Shown here piece by piece: positions 1 to 9,003 of a stretch of 60,516 nt of DNA (the first letter of the stretch is position 1; each line of letters opens with the position of its first letter). The notes under the pieces are model-generated. The model saw only the letters and a list, made by a program, of their open reading frames with translations, had not been told where the DNA came from and did not search any database. The position numbers and the translations under genes were made by a program. The DNA is taken from positions 1 to 60,516 of the forward strand of contig JBAUID010000169.1 in NCBI GenBank assembly GCA_049680625.1, written 5' to 3'. Source of the DNA: JAUIAI01 sp049680625 (lineage in GTDB: Bacteria > Pseudomonadota > Gammaproteobacteria > Burkholderiales > Burkholderiaceae_E).

Positions 1-124
1 CACCGTACTTCTTCGTCAGCACCGTCGTGATCGCCGCCGTCAACGTCGTCTTGCCGTGGTCAACGTGTCCTATCGTACCCACGTTTACGTGCGGCTTCGT
101 ACGCTCAAATTTGCCTTTTGCCAT
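1..124 (-). CDS. tuf: Elongation factor Tu, N-terminal fragment (cut by window edge)
   Basis: The reverse strand from 124 reads MAKGKFERTKPHVNVGTIGH and continues with the P-loop GHVDHGKTTL, the invariant N-terminus and G1 motif of EF-Tu, the GTPase that delivers aminoacyl-tRNA to the ribosome. About 41 residues are visible; the rest lies left of the window. The ATG at 122-124 is preceded on its strand by an AGGA Shine-Dalgarno. It lies downstream of three tRNA genes on the same strand, in the order known from the E. coli tyrU-glyT-thrT-tufB operon, so it is probably the tufB copy, transcribed from the promoter at 776-805. Confidence 0.97.
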   Translation of the reverse strand, partial: MAKGKFERTKPHVNVGTIGHVDHGKTTLTAAITTVLTKKYG

Positions 125-140
125 TTCCTGAGAACTCCCG

Positions 141-290
141 AGTCTGGGTCGACCAAGTCTGGGTCGATATATCTGTGGTTACTTCCAATTCGCGTTGCTG
201 ACTTTCATTGCTGACTTCTGACTTCTGTATTGCTGACTTCTTATTCGCTTAGTATTTTCTGACTGCTTACTTTCTGACTGCTTCTGCCGG
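141..290. repeat. Short direct repeats in the tRNA-Thr/tuf spacer
   Basis: The roughly 200-bp spacer between tuf and tRNA-Thr is unusually repetitive. AGTCTGGGTCGA occurs at 141-152 and again 15 bp later at 156-167. Three copies of TTGCTGACTT and two of TTTCTGACTGCTT follow between about 194 and 290. On the transcribed (minus) strand these are purine-rich AAGTCAGCAA-type repeats. No ORF or hairpin with a T-run was seen. The spacer may be a processing region of the tRNA-tuf transcript, or simple slippage-expanded DNA; no function is assigned. Confidence 0.6.
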
Positions 291-323
291 CGCCGACCGT
301 CACCCCGACCTGAACAACAAATC

Positions 324-398
<75 letters not shown>

Positions 399-505
399 GT
401 TTACCGCAATGCCTTATCTGGAAACCCTATTGGAAACCTTATTACCAACTTACTACTAAGTACCACTATCAAAAATCACCAAAATCAGGCGAAAACTCCG
501 CCTTT

Positions 506-579
506 TGGAGCGGGTGAAGGGAATCGAACCCTCGTCTTAAGCTTGGAAGGCTTCTGCTCTACCGTTGAGCTACACCCGC
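506..579 (-). tRNA. tRNA-Gly (anticodon TCC)
   Basis: The reverse strand starts GCGGGTGTAGCTCAACGG. The acceptor stem GCGGGTG/CACCCGC closes, the anticodon loop carries TCC, the T-loop is GGTTCGATTCC, and the 3' end TCCA encodes CCA. It corresponds to glyT, second in the tRNA-tuf operon. Confidence 0.96.
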
Positions 580-676
580 CTGACCTTTGAACTTATGTTT
601 AGCCTGACCTTTTATGTTTAACTTGAAAACATTATTTAGCCTTAAAAACACGCTCACCACCGGTACTGCTCAGAGG

Positions 677-761
677 TGGTGGAGGGGGTTGGATTCGAAC
701 CAACGTAGGCATAGCCAACAGATTTACAGTCTGCCTCCTTTAACCACTCGGACACCCCTCC
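677..761 (-). tRNA. tRNA-Tyr (anticodon GTA)
   Basis: This is an 85-nt class II tRNA on the reverse strand. It begins GGAGGGGTGTCCGAGTGG, has anticodon GTA, a long variable arm, T-loop GGTTCGAATCC and an encoded CCA at 677-679. The long variable arm is expected for bacterial tRNA-Tyr. It is the first gene of the tRNA-tuf operon, only about 15 bp downstream of the -10 box. Confidence 0.96.
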
Positions 762-775
762 CAAGGGAACCCGCA

Positions 776-805
776 ATTATCACAGGGTGTGGTCCAGCCT
801 GTCAA
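776..805 (-). promoter_or_regulatory. Sigma-70 promoter of the tRNA-tuf operon
   Basis: Read on the minus strand, a perfect -35 TTGACA (800-805) is followed after 18 bp by GATAAT (776-781), preceded by TG as in an extended -10. The sequence just downstream is G/C rich (TGCGGG), as in stringently controlled stable-RNA promoters. The start point would lie a few bases before tRNA-Tyr. Confidence 0.85.
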
Positions 806-863
806 ACAATTTCATGAGTAGTCACCCCGCCCCGGCGTTTAGTATTCGTCAACGGAGGCGGAT

Positions 864-1529
864 ATGCTCAAACTATATATTGGCGATAAGAACTATTCCT
901 CGTGGTCACTTCGGCCCTGGCTGCTAATGACAACACTGGCTATCGACTTTGATGAAGTTCCGGTCAGGGTGGCTGGAACCGGCCCGAATGACGGCCATCG
1001 CCCGTATTCAGACAACGGGCTGGTGCCGTGCCTGCATGATGGCGAGCTCCGGGTCTGGGATAGCCTGGCAATTTGTGAGTATCTGTACGAGACTCAGGCC
1101 GCCGTGTGGCCAGCGGATCGCCAGGCCCGCGCCCGAGCACGCTCTGTCAGCGCCGAAATGCATGCCGGCTTTGGGGATATCCGATCAGCAATGCCCATGA
1201 ATATAAAACTGCGGTTAGCCGGACGGGCACTAACCGCACCAGAGCAAGCCGATCTGGATCGAATTTCCACAATATGGGAAAACTGTCGCTCAGAATTTGA
1301 TAGTGACGGGCCTTTTCTGTTTGGACAGTTCTGTGCCGCCGATGCCATGTTTGCCCCGGTCGTCTGGCGTTTTGAGACGTATAACGTGTCGTTGCCCGGG
1401 TTAGCGGGCGAATATCAGCAGACCATGCTGGGCCTGGATGCCATGCAAACCTGGGAACAAGCTGCTCTGGCCGAAGGGATCAGCCTGCCCTATGACAACC
1501 TGGCGGAGACTTTTGGAGGCAATCGTTAA
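864..1529 (+). CDS. Glutathione S-transferase family protein
   Basis: This 221-residue protein starts MLKLYIGDKNYSSWSLRPW, the N-terminal thioredoxin-fold signature of a bacterial GST group in which SSWSLRP supplies the glutathione-activating serine region. An all-alpha C-terminal domain follows (residues about 90-215, including GPFLFGQFCAADAMFAPV). Such enzymes conjugate or isomerise electrophiles with glutathione in the cytosol; the substrate is unknown. The ATG at 864 has an upstream GGAGG-type site (acggaggcggat). It runs divergently from the tRNA operon and convergently to the DUF368 gene. Confidence 0.88.
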   Translation: MLKLYIGDKNYSSWSLRPWLLMTTLAIDFDEVPVRVAGTGPNDGHRPYSDNGLVPCLHDGELRVWDSLAICEYLYETQAAVWPADRQARARARSVSAEMHAGFGDIRSAMPMNIKLRLAGRALTAPEQADLDRISTIWENCRSEFDSDGPFLFGQFCAADAMFAPVVWRFETYNVSLPGLAGEYQQTMLGLDAMQTWEQAALAEGISLPYDNLAETFGGNR

Positions 1530-1558
1530 TTCGGGACGCTGTCTTACCTGGGTACGGG

Positions 1559-2467
1559 TTACTTGTTGCGGCCCAATTTTTCAGTCAGCCAGATGGTCAG
1601 GGCACCGACGAGCATCATGGACAGCGCGAGTAACGTGTGGGCATCCGCAAGGACCGGCACATACCAGTCATATCCGGTGACCACTTCTTTAACCGGCTTG
1701 CCAACCCGCTCAATCATGACAACTGATTTATCTTTCCATGGCCAAATGACAGCCAGTGAACCAAGGACAAACCCGGTCATGAGGGCAATCGTCTGATCAT
1801 GATAGCGACGCAAAATCCACGACAAGACCTGGGCAAAACCGATCAGGCCAACAACACAACCAAGAGCCATTGGAATCAGAATACCAAAATCAAAGCTCGA
1901 GACCGCACCCAGCACGAGTGCATAGTTGCCCATGATTATCAGAACAAATGAGCCGGACAATCCCGGCAGAATCATGCTGCAAATTGCGGCAACCCCGCAA
2001 ACGAACAAGTAAATCGGCGCGTTATTTTCGCTGGCCGGTGCCAGCAAAGCGATGCCAACCGCAATCGCCGTGCCGGCCAACAAGGCCGCTACGCTGATGA
2101 AGTTCCATTGTCGTACTGTACGGCCCACATACCAGACGGACAATAAAATCAAACCAAAGAAAAAGGCCATCGTCGGAATTTCGTGATAGGCGAGCAAGTA
2201 TTTAAACAAGCGCGCCAGACTGACAATACTGATGCCCACCCCCGCCAGAAGCACCAACAGGAAACCACCGTCAATGTGATTCCAGAATTCGCCGAAGCGG
2301 CCTTTTAGCAGTAAGCGGGCCGCTGACAAATTGCACGACTTCAAAGCGTGAATCAGGCGTTCATAGATGCCGGTTACCAGGGCAATTGTGCCTCCGGAGA
2401 CGCCGGGTATGACGTTTGCGGCCCCCATGGCCATGCCCTTTAAGAACAGGGCGATACTTCGATTCAT
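1559..2467 (-). CDS. DUF368 membrane protein, PopT-type polyprenyl-phosphate transporter
   Basis: The chosen ATG gives 302 residues. The start MNRSIALFLKGMAMGAANVI followed by PGVSGGTIALVTGIYERL is the hallmark of DUF368, and at least eight hydrophobic segments fill the protein. A second conserved loop ILPGLSGSFVLIIMGNY sits mid-protein, giving the family's inverted-repeat PG(V/L)SG motif twice. Family members such as PopT recycle undecaprenyl phosphate across the inner membrane for envelope polymer synthesis. An upstream in-frame TTG at 2515 would add 16 unconserved residues; the ATG at 2467 is preferred because homology begins there. Confidence 0.88.
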   Translation of the reverse strand: MNRSIALFLKGMAMGAANVIPGVSGGTIALVTGIYERLIHALKSCNLSAARLLLKGRFGEFWNHIDGGFLLVLLAGVGISIVSLARLFKYLLAYHEIPTMAFFFGLILLSVWYVGRTVRQWNFISVAALLAGTAIAVGIALLAPASENNAPIYLFVCGVAAICSMILPGLSGSFVLIIMGNYALVLGAVSSFDFGILIPMALGCVVGLIGFAQVLSWILRRYHDQTIALMTGFVLGSLAVIWPWKDKSVVMIERVGKPVKEVVTGYDWYVPVLADAHTLLALSMMLVGALTIWLTEKLGRNK

Positions 2468-2615
2468 CGTGTCCAGCCAGTGGTTATTGGTTGAGCGGTA
2501 ATGCGATAACTGCAATGAAGCCGCCTGAGCAGCCGATTATCTCCCGAATTGATCAGCGATTCGCAAACCACCACCCTGCTGGTAATCAGTTGCCGACTGG
2601 CGGCAGCAAATAGAA

Positions 2616-5600
2616 CTAAGCAGTCGAATTGCTGGCTGCTGAATGTTGGTCTGCAGGCACGCTGCCGACAGCTGAGCTGGAAGCCGTTTCATCAGCGAAT
2701 GCCGGCTCACCGGGTTTCTCAGCGGCAGAACGCAACAGCCCTTGAAGTGAATCATCATCACTACTATCACCGCTTCGATCACCGGCCCTATCCAGAGACG
2801 ACAATACCGGTAACGGGTCAATCGATCGCCAGGCTGGCATTGATGCCAGAACACTGCTCAGCAATGCGCCGCCACGCAGCAGCCACAACACATAACCAAT
2901 CGTCAGGCCCGTGCTGACGGTAACGCTGGAAGCAACAAAACGGCGCTCAATCATCACCCCCTGGTCAGACTGCTGATCAAGCACATGAACCGATCGTCGC
3001 CAGTCAGCACTGTTAAAGTCGCGTTGGAAAATTTCACCCGGCTGCGCTGATGTTGTGTCGTACCGGATATCGGCAGGTGCCATATCACGAGGCCACAAGT
3101 CTCCTACCCTGTAAGCATCGTAGTCCGTCTCGGTTGTTGTAAGGTAATGACGTCCCGCTGTTTGTGAACGATCGGTCGCTTCGTCAGCCATACGGAACCC
3201 GGCAGCGTTGTCAGTGTTGCCGGTCCCAGCGACTGCCCGGATTCCCGAGCTAACCGCGCCGTCCGTTGGCGGCGCAACAGACCCGGCCGACGGTGATTGT
3301 TCTGCCGAGCCCGGTGATTGCATGTCTTCGGATGTCACCCCATCAGCGGTTTCACCGACGTCGGTGGCATCATCGCTGTCGCCGGTTGAATCTGCCATCT
3401 CGTCGGCCGGGCCAGCGAGCCCCTGGCCAGGATCGTTGAAAACCGGTGAGCCAACATTAACCGTCACTACTATCGCACCAACTGTGGCCCCATCACTGTC
3501 CGAAACAGACACGGTAAAACTTTCTCCCGCGCTTGGGGGTACCACGCTGCGATAGGCAATTTGCCCCGAAAGCAGATCAGCCTGCGTAAAAGACTGCCCT
3601 GCCGCCAGCTGGTTACCGTTTTTCAACAACTCGCCAAACAGCGGCACGGCGTCAACGCGAAATATAAGATCGATTGCTCCATCTTCCTGATCAGATGCGC
3701 TGATTACTGCCGGCCCAACTGCAGCTGTCTCGCCGGCCGCCGCCAGGACATCGAGTGAGCCACTGACCACTGGCACATCGTTAACCGGCTGAACCAGAAT
3801 CGTTTGCAAATTTTCCCCTGACAACAGACCCGCCGCATCGGCTACCTGCAGGCTGAAACTCGTTGTGCCGGCAAAGTCCGCGGGCGGACGATAAGTCAAC
3901 AGTCCGGCCTGAATTTCGGCGACCGAAACCGTCATCGGCCCAACCAACGGCGGCACCGGAATATTGTTGAGGAACAACTGCCCGGCATTCGGAACAGATG
4001 CGATCTGAACCGCACTCAAACCGTCACCGGCATCGGGGTCGCTAAATATAAAATCGGCCGCTGAAAAGATCAGCACCCTGTCTTCAGAGACGGTCGAAGT
4101 GTTGCTGGCCCCGAGCGGAGCCTCATTGGTATCAACAAGGTTCACGGCCACATCCGCCGGATCGGAAACCTGTGAATCGTCACTGGCCGTCACGGTTAAC
4201 GTGTATCCCGCCAGGGCTTCGACATCCAGCCCACCCGGGCTGGAAACCCGAATCGCTCCTGTGGCCGGGTCCAGCACAAAGTCTGCGGATCCGCTGCCGC
4301 CAACCAGCGTCCAGTTCAACGGGACAACCAGCGTATCAAGGTCAGAGGTCTGAATTGTGCCAACCAGGGTACCGTCAGGTGAGTTCTCCGCGACTGAAAA
4401 GACCTGGTTCGGATTGACCACCGTCTTGTTGTCGTTGATGTCTGTCAGCGTAACTAAAATTGTCTGCACTGCAGATGTGTTCGCACCATCTGATACTGTG
4501 ACCTGCAATTCGAGTGCTACCGACCGATGCACTTCATAATCCAGGCCGCCCGGGTCGGCGACCCGGATCTCTCCAGTGGCCGGGTCGATGCTGAAATACG
4601 CCTGTCCCGAACCGCCCGTGATTGTCCAGTCCTGGAAAACGGTCAACGTATCGGCATCAGTTACCGATGGTGTGATGAGTACGTCCGGCCCTGGGAAATG
4701 TTCTGGAATCTGAACACCTTGGTTCGGGTCGATTACCGGTGGGTTGTTGTTGGCATCGCTGATCGTTACGCTAAAGCTACGCTGTACGCTTGCTCCAGCC
4801 GTGGAGCTTGCCTCAATTGTCAGCGACTCCATACCCGGGGTCAGGTTCGCCCCCGCCGCAACGGATACTACCCCGGTACTGCTTTCAACCTGAAAGTTGC
4901 TACCCGGCGTAATCAATACATACGAAACGGTCTGCCCGGTATGGGTGGCACTGACAGTAATGCCTGCCAGGGAACCGGCAGCGGCAACCTCGCTGATCAT
5001 GTGGGGCATGGTTGGATCAAGGTCAACGATGTCAGTAATGCCCAGATTGGTTAATGGAATCTGTTGCGCTGACAAAGAGCCGTACTGAGTATCCAGAGAA
5101 CCGCCCGGGTCCAGACTGATCGCGTACGCCTGATCGCCATCCGGCACGCCGTCTGATAATCCGGTCACGACCACTTGCTGCGGAATATCCCAGTTCGTCG
5201 GGTTAAACAACAAGGTGCTTGCGCTCACACCGGCCTCCGTTGGCAGGGTCGCGGCAACCTGCACTTGAACAGCAGCTATCGGTTGTGTGCTCAGGGCCAC
5301 CGATAAGGTAACCGCTGTTCCTGATTCGTCCGTTGTGCTACCGGAAACGGTGTACTTCATCCCCGGCGGCAGAATGTTGAAATTGCGGATGAAGACACCG
5401 CTTGCGTCACCCGGCCCATCACCACTCCAAACGGCGCTGACACTGGTATCACTGACAAATGCGAGCGAAGGTGCAAGCCGGGAACCAGTGACAACGGTAT
5501 TCGATGCCAGAATTGTTGGGCTCTCAGGCGCGCTTAGCGCAACATCAGCAACCCGAACATCGCCACCACTATGCCAGGCGGCAATAACATCGCCATTGCT

Positions 5601-7280
5601 TCTGATCACAATATCCGGATCGGTTCCGCCGCTGGTCACCGTGTAGTTCTCGGTGCCATCCCACTCAAGGTGAGTCAGGATTAAGCTGCCGTTGTTCGCC
5701 TCGACCATTACGGCAACCTGCCCGGCGTCGTTGACAGCAATAGACGGCCGGCTCAGGTCGACGCCGCTAATCGCAAAATTCAGAGCGATCTGACCGTCGG
5801 CCTGACCCGTATTATCAACTGAGCGCAGCTGCAAATAGTCATCGTCAAATACATCGTGAATAATTGCAGCTACAACCTGATAACTACCATCCGGACTGAC
5901 TGCAAACGTTGCCTGATTGGTGTTGTACACAGTGCTGCCGACAAAGGGTCTGGCAATGTCCACGACCCGAAGCCCACTGGCATCGTAGCGAGAGAGCAAG
6001 GTTTCTTCATTGGTGATCGTAAACGGCACTGTGGACACTAGCTCCTGACCCGTCCAGGTGACGACATAACCTCCGTCGCTGGTTGCGGTTACCGACGGTT
6101 CGAACTGATCATAGGCATCGGCGTCTGATATGCCGCCAGCGTCGGTGGGGTTCACCCGGAACTCGTACGGATTGGCATAAGCGTAGGTGTAGGCATCAGC
6201 TGCACGCACTATTGGCGAGCCGTCGGATGAAAAGCGTTGCGCAAAAACTTCTCTGGAACCCGTACCTGAACCGGAACGGTCTACACCCGTCCATGCGACC
6301 ATAAAACTACCGTCTGCTGACATCGCAACAACCGCCGCGTCACGGTCGATATCGGTATTGTTTAGAATCAGTTGCTCGGTACCAGTCGTTGGATCGCTAG
6401 CTTGAAAAACCCGATAGAAAAGTTCTCCCGCATCATCACCGTGCCAGACAACGACGGTTTGGGTGTCATTACTCGCAATCTGGTGGCCAACCCCTACCGT
6501 CAACGACTGATCCCCGTCAGTGGTGGTGTTCAAGCGCTGCTCAACCGAACCTGGCGCCAGATTTAGCTCGTACTGCCACGCGGCAATTGCCGCGGTACTG
6601 AATGGCAGGCCGGCTTCAATGTCGCCGGCTTGTACTTCGAGCAGCCAGTCGCCATTGAATGACCCGTGCCCCGTGCTGTTGTCGCTCGCCGCAACATCAG
6701 CTGTTGTCAACACGGCCAGGGCGTCAACAAGAGAGCGGCCGGCACCGGTCGCCCCGAGCTCACAACCGTAAATGAGCAGGTCTGCATTATCGGTTAATGA
6801 CTCAGCCCAGGCCGAGAACTCAGCAGCGCGCGACCGAATGCTGTCATTCGTGACGAACTGACTACCCAATTGAAACTCACCGGCGTCCCCATGAGAGATC
6901 AGGTGAACCGCCGAGTACTGCTGCTGCCCCGAGCCGAGGTAGTCGGACAGTGCATAAATACCGTCCATCGTCGGATCAATAACAAAAAGATCTATTGGTG
7001 CTCCATCTGCCTGTCGAGCGGCCAAGTCGTCGACAAGAACCTCAAGATCGTCGACCGAACCATCCAGCACCACCAGATGGCGGGCAGGGCTTTGGTCCAG
7101 CTGCTGCGCACCACGACTCGACTCCACATTGCCGAGCAGCGAAATGCTGGTGATGTCCTGGGCAGGAGAATCGGGAACATAGGCAAGGACAGCGGCATCA
7201 GCGGAGTACAGAATGCGCGGCTCGATATCTTCGCTTACGACAAACGGGCTGGTCTGGATGCGCGTGTTTTGACGGGTCAT
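2616..7280 (-). CDS. Giant DUF4347/cadherin-repeat surface protein with C-terminal membrane anchor
   Basis: This is a 1554-residue protein without a classical signal peptide. The N-terminus carries a DIEPRILYSADA motif (residues 18-29, LEPR-type), common at the start of very large bacterial surface proteins. DUF4347 follows (about 67-235) with HLISHGD at 126-132 and YGCELGA at 171-177. A middle region has repetitive beta segments containing GDGSFMVAW/SDGGYVVTW-type motifs. Two cadherin-type repeats follow (about 840-1060, each with DPATG(E/A)IRV and GGLD(Y/V)E), then two cadherin-like/CSPG-like units. The C-terminus is Asp/Ser-rich with one strongly hydrophobic segment near 1450-1480 (GYVLWLLRGGALLSS) and a 60-residue acidic tail. 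It is probably an adhesin or cell-surface matrix protein. The export route is not shown; no secretion genes adjoin it. Confidence 0.8.
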   Translation of the reverse strand: MTRQNTRIQTSPFVVSEDIEPRILYSADAAVLAYVPDSPAQDITSISLLGNVESSRGAQQLDQSPARHLVVLDGSVDDLEVLVDDLAARQADGAPIDLFVIDPTMDGIYALSDYLGSGQQQYSAVHLISHGDAGEFQLGSQFVTNDSIRSRAAEFSAWAESLTDNADLLIYGCELGATGAGRSLVDALAVLTTADVAASDNSTGHGSFNGDWLLEVQAGDIEAGLPFSTAAIAAWQYELNLAPGSVEQRLNTTTDGDQSLTVGVGHQIASNDTQTVVVWHGDDAGELFYRVFQASDPTTGTEQLILNNTDIDRDAAVVAMSADGSFMVAWTGVDRSGSGTGSREVFAQRFSSDGSPIVRAADAYTYAYANPYEFRVNPTDAGGISDADAYDQFEPSVTATSDGGYVVTWTGQELVSTVPFTITNEETLLSRYDASGLRVVDIARPFVGSTVYNTNQATFAVSPDGSYQVVAAIIHDVFDDDYLQLRSVDNTGQADGQIALNFAISGVDLSRPSIAVNDAGQVAVMVEANNGSLILTHLEWDGTENYTVTSGGTDPDIVIRSNGDVIAAWHSGGDVRVADVALSAPESPTILASNTVVTGSRLAPSLAFVSDTSVSAVWSGDGPGDASGVFIRNFNILPPGMKYTVSGSTTDESGTAVTLSVALSTQPIAAVQVQVAATLPTEAGVSASTLLFNPTNWDIPQQVVVTGLSDGVPDGDQAYAISLDPGGSLDTQYGSLSAQQIPLTNLGITDIVDLDPTMPHMISEVAAAGSLAGITVSATHTGQTVSYVLITPGSNFQVESSTGVVSVAAGANLTPGMESLTIEASSTAGASVQRSFSVTISDANNNPPVIDPNQGVQIPEHFPGPDVLITPSVTDADTLTVFQDWTITGGSGQAYFSIDPATGEIRVADPGGLDYEVHRSVALELQVTVSDGANTSAVQTILVTLTDINDNKTVVNPNQVFSVAENSPDGTLVGTIQTSDLDTLVVPLNWTLVGGSGSADFVLDPATGAIRVSSPGGLDVEALAGYTLTVTASDDSQVSDPADVAVNLVDTNEAPLGASNTSTVSEDRVLIFSAADFIFSDPDAGDGLSAVQIASVPNAGQLFLNNIPVPPLVGPMTVSVAEIQAGLLTYRPPADFAGTTSFSLQVADAAGLLSGENLQTILVQPVNDVPVVSGSLDVLAAAGETAAVGPAVISASDQEDGAIDLIFRVDAVPLFGELLKNGNQLAAGQSFTQADLLSGQIAYRSVVPPSAGESFTVSVSDSDGATVGAIVVTVNVGSPVFNDPGQGLAGPADEMADSTGDSDDATDVGETADGVTSEDMQSPGSAEQSPSAGSVAPPTDGAVSSGIRAVAGTGNTDNAAGFRMADEATDRSQTAGRHYLTTTETDYDAYRVGDLWPRDMAPADIRYDTTSAQPGEIFQRDFNSADWRRSVHVLDQQSDQGVMIERRFVASSVTVSTGLTIGYVLWLLRGGALLSSVLASMPAWRSIDPLPVLSSLDRAGDRSGDSSDDDSLQGLLRSAAEKPGEPAFADETASSSAVGSVPADQHSAASNSTA

Positions 7281-7422
7281 CCCGGTAGTTTTGGTGATAG
7301 CGGTCCGTAAACCGGGGGTGGCGAGACAGCCGGATCAGTGAACTGATTAAACGGGGGAGTTTTGTCGCGTAAATCACTCGTTTGGCGCTTCCAGCCCCAG
7401 CCGGATGCCTCCTGTCTGTTTA

Positions 7423-7452
7423 TTGACCGACCGGCCGGTTGGCCAATATAAT
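7423..7452 (+). promoter_or_regulatory. paa operon promoter with candidate PaaR operator
   Basis: TTGACC (7423-7428) and a perfect TATAAT (7447-7452) are 18 bp apart, 71 bp before the paaA ATG. The imperfect palindrome ACCGACCGGCCGGT (7426-7439) lies between the boxes and overlaps the -35. ACCGACCG-type palindromes are, as I recall, the operator form of TetR-family PaaR repressors, and a TetR gene ends this operon. Binding here would block polymerase. The operator assignment is inference. Confidence 0.75.
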
Positions 7453-7523
7453 GCGGGGAAGACTCAATCAGTCGATCAGTGGATCACTCAACCGATCAAG
7501 CCAATCCTGAGCGCAAACCCCTT

Positions 7524-8534
7524 ATGTATACCCAAGCGATCGATTTACCAGCTGAACCGAATGAGAACGGCGGAGCCCCGGCCACCGCCTCGGATCACGC
7601 AGATTTACAGCGTAATTTTGATGAACGCCTCGCCCGGGATGAGAAAATCGAACCCCAGGAGTGGATGCCGCCGGCCTATAGAAAGACCCTGGTCCGCCAA
7701 ATTTCGCAGCATGCCCATTCCGAAATTGTCGGCATGCTGCCCGAAGGAAGCTGGATCGGTCGCGCGCCCAGTCTCAGGCGTAAAGCCATATTGCTGGCTA
7801 AAGTCCAGGATGAAGGCGGTCACGGTTTGTACTTATATTCAGCTGCAGAAACTCTGGGTACGTCACGCGACGAAATGGTGAGCGCCTTGCTGACCGGCAA
7901 GGCCAAGTATTCATCGATCTTCAACTACCCGGCACTGACCTGGGCTGACATTGGCTGCGTCGGCTGGCTGGTTGATGGCGCCGCCATCATGAATCAAATT
8001 CCATTGTGTCGTTGCTCTTACGGGCCATATGCGCGGGCAATGATTCGAATCTGCAAAGAAGAATCATTTCACCAGCGCCAGGGTTTTGAGTTGATGCTCG
8101 CCTTATGTAATGGCACTAAGGCGCAAAAGGCCATGGCCCAGGATGCGCTGAATCGCTGGTGGTGGCCATCAATCGAAATGTTTGGGCCACCCGATACAGA
8201 TTCACCGAACTCAGCCCAAAGCACGGCTTGGGGAATCAAGCGAATATCCAACGACGACCTGCGTCAAAGGTTTATTGATGCCACGGTTCCCCAGGCTGAA
8301 CTGCTGGGCCTCTCGGTTCCGGACCCGGATTTGAAATTTAACGAATCAACCGGTCACTACGACCACGGCCAGATTGACTGGGATGCCTTTTGGGCAGTGA
8401 TCAAAGGTGATGGCCCGTGTAATGCCGAACGTCTCGCTGCCCAGCGTGACAAGGAAAACAATGGTCAATGGGTACGGGATGCCGCTCTCGCCTATGCCCG
8501 CAAAAAAGCAGCCCGACAGCAACAAGCCGCCTGA
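7524..8534 (+). CDS. paaA: Phenylacetyl-CoA epoxidase subunit A (catalytic)
   Basis: This 336-residue protein is the diiron subunit of the multicomponent monooxygenase that converts phenylacetyl-CoA to its ring 1,2-epoxide. Diiron ligand motifs are visible: KVQDEGGHGLYLY and KEESFHQRQG, in a ferritin-like helical fold, with the conserved stretches RKTLVRQISQHAHSEIVGML and WWWPSIEMFGPPD. An upstream GTG (7479) is in frame, but family homology starts about MYTQ, so the ATG at 7524 is chosen. It is the first gene of paaABCDE, downstream of a strong promoter. Confidence 0.95.
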   Translation: MYTQAIDLPAEPNENGGAPATASDHADLQRNFDERLARDEKIEPQEWMPPAYRKTLVRQISQHAHSEIVGMLPEGSWIGRAPSLRRKAILLAKVQDEGGHGLYLYSAAETLGTSRDEMVSALLTGKAKYSSIFNYPALTWADIGCVGWLVDGAAIMNQIPLCRCSYGPYARAMIRICKEESFHQRQGFELMLALCNGTKAQKAMAQDALNRWWWPSIEMFGPPDTDSPNSAQSTAWGIKRISNDDLRQRFIDATVPQAELLGLSVPDPDLKFNESTGHYDHGQIDWDAFWAVIKGDGPCNAERLAAQRDKENNGQWVRDAALAYARKKAARQQQAA

Positions 8535-8572
8535 CAATCCCGGAATGCGAACAAATTTATTGGAAAAACCCG

Positions 8573-8929
8573 ATGACTAATGGATCCGCGCCCAATCCGA
8601 CAAACTCGACACAGGCGACTGAGCCATCTCGCGAAGACAAAGCGGTGGCCACTGAATGGCCGCTATGGGAAGTCTTTGTACGCTCCAAGCAAGGCCTTGA
8701 GCACAAACACTGCGGCAGCCTGCATGCCAGCGATGCCGAAATGGCGTTACGGGCAGCCCGTGACGTTTACACCCGCCGCAATGAAGGGGTGAGCATCTGG
8801 GTTGTGCCGTCTGCGCAGATCACTGCTTCAAGGCCACAAGACAAGATGGTGGATTTTGATCCAACGGCTGACAAGGTCTACCGGCATCCAACCTTCTACA
8901 ACCTGCCGGACGAAGTTGACCACATGTAG
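8573..8929 (+). CDS. paaB: Phenylacetyl-CoA epoxidase subunit B
   Basis: This small (118-residue) structural subunit is needed for an active epoxidase complex. The core WPLWEVFVRSKQGLEHKHCG, the SDAEMALRAARDVYTRRNEG segment and the end region KVYRHPTFYNLPDEVDHM are characteristic of PaaB. The ATG at 8573 is chosen; an in-frame upstream ATG at 8468 would begin inside paaA with unrelated sequence. The N-terminus is longer and more Thr/Ser-rich than in many homologues. Confidence 0.94.
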   Translation: MTNGSAPNPTNSTQATEPSREDKAVATEWPLWEVFVRSKQGLEHKHCGSLHASDAEMALRAARDVYTRRNEGVSIWVVPSAQITASRPQDKMVDFDPTADKVYRHPTFYNLPDEVDHM

Positions 8930-9003
8930 TTTTGCATGGGCAACAGCGACAATCATCAGCAGGTTTTCGTTCCCAATAACTGGCTAACCACGGCAACAAC
9001 CCA

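Noticed and set aside
2468..2515. Longer TTG start for the DUF368 protein
   Set aside because: The extra 16 residues are polar and unconserved; family homology begins at the ATG at 2467.
3208..5088. Several open frames of up to 175 codons on the plus strand opposite the giant DUF4347 gene
   Set aside because: They are antisense shadows of a high-GC repetitive gene, lack ribosome sites and show no recognisable domains.
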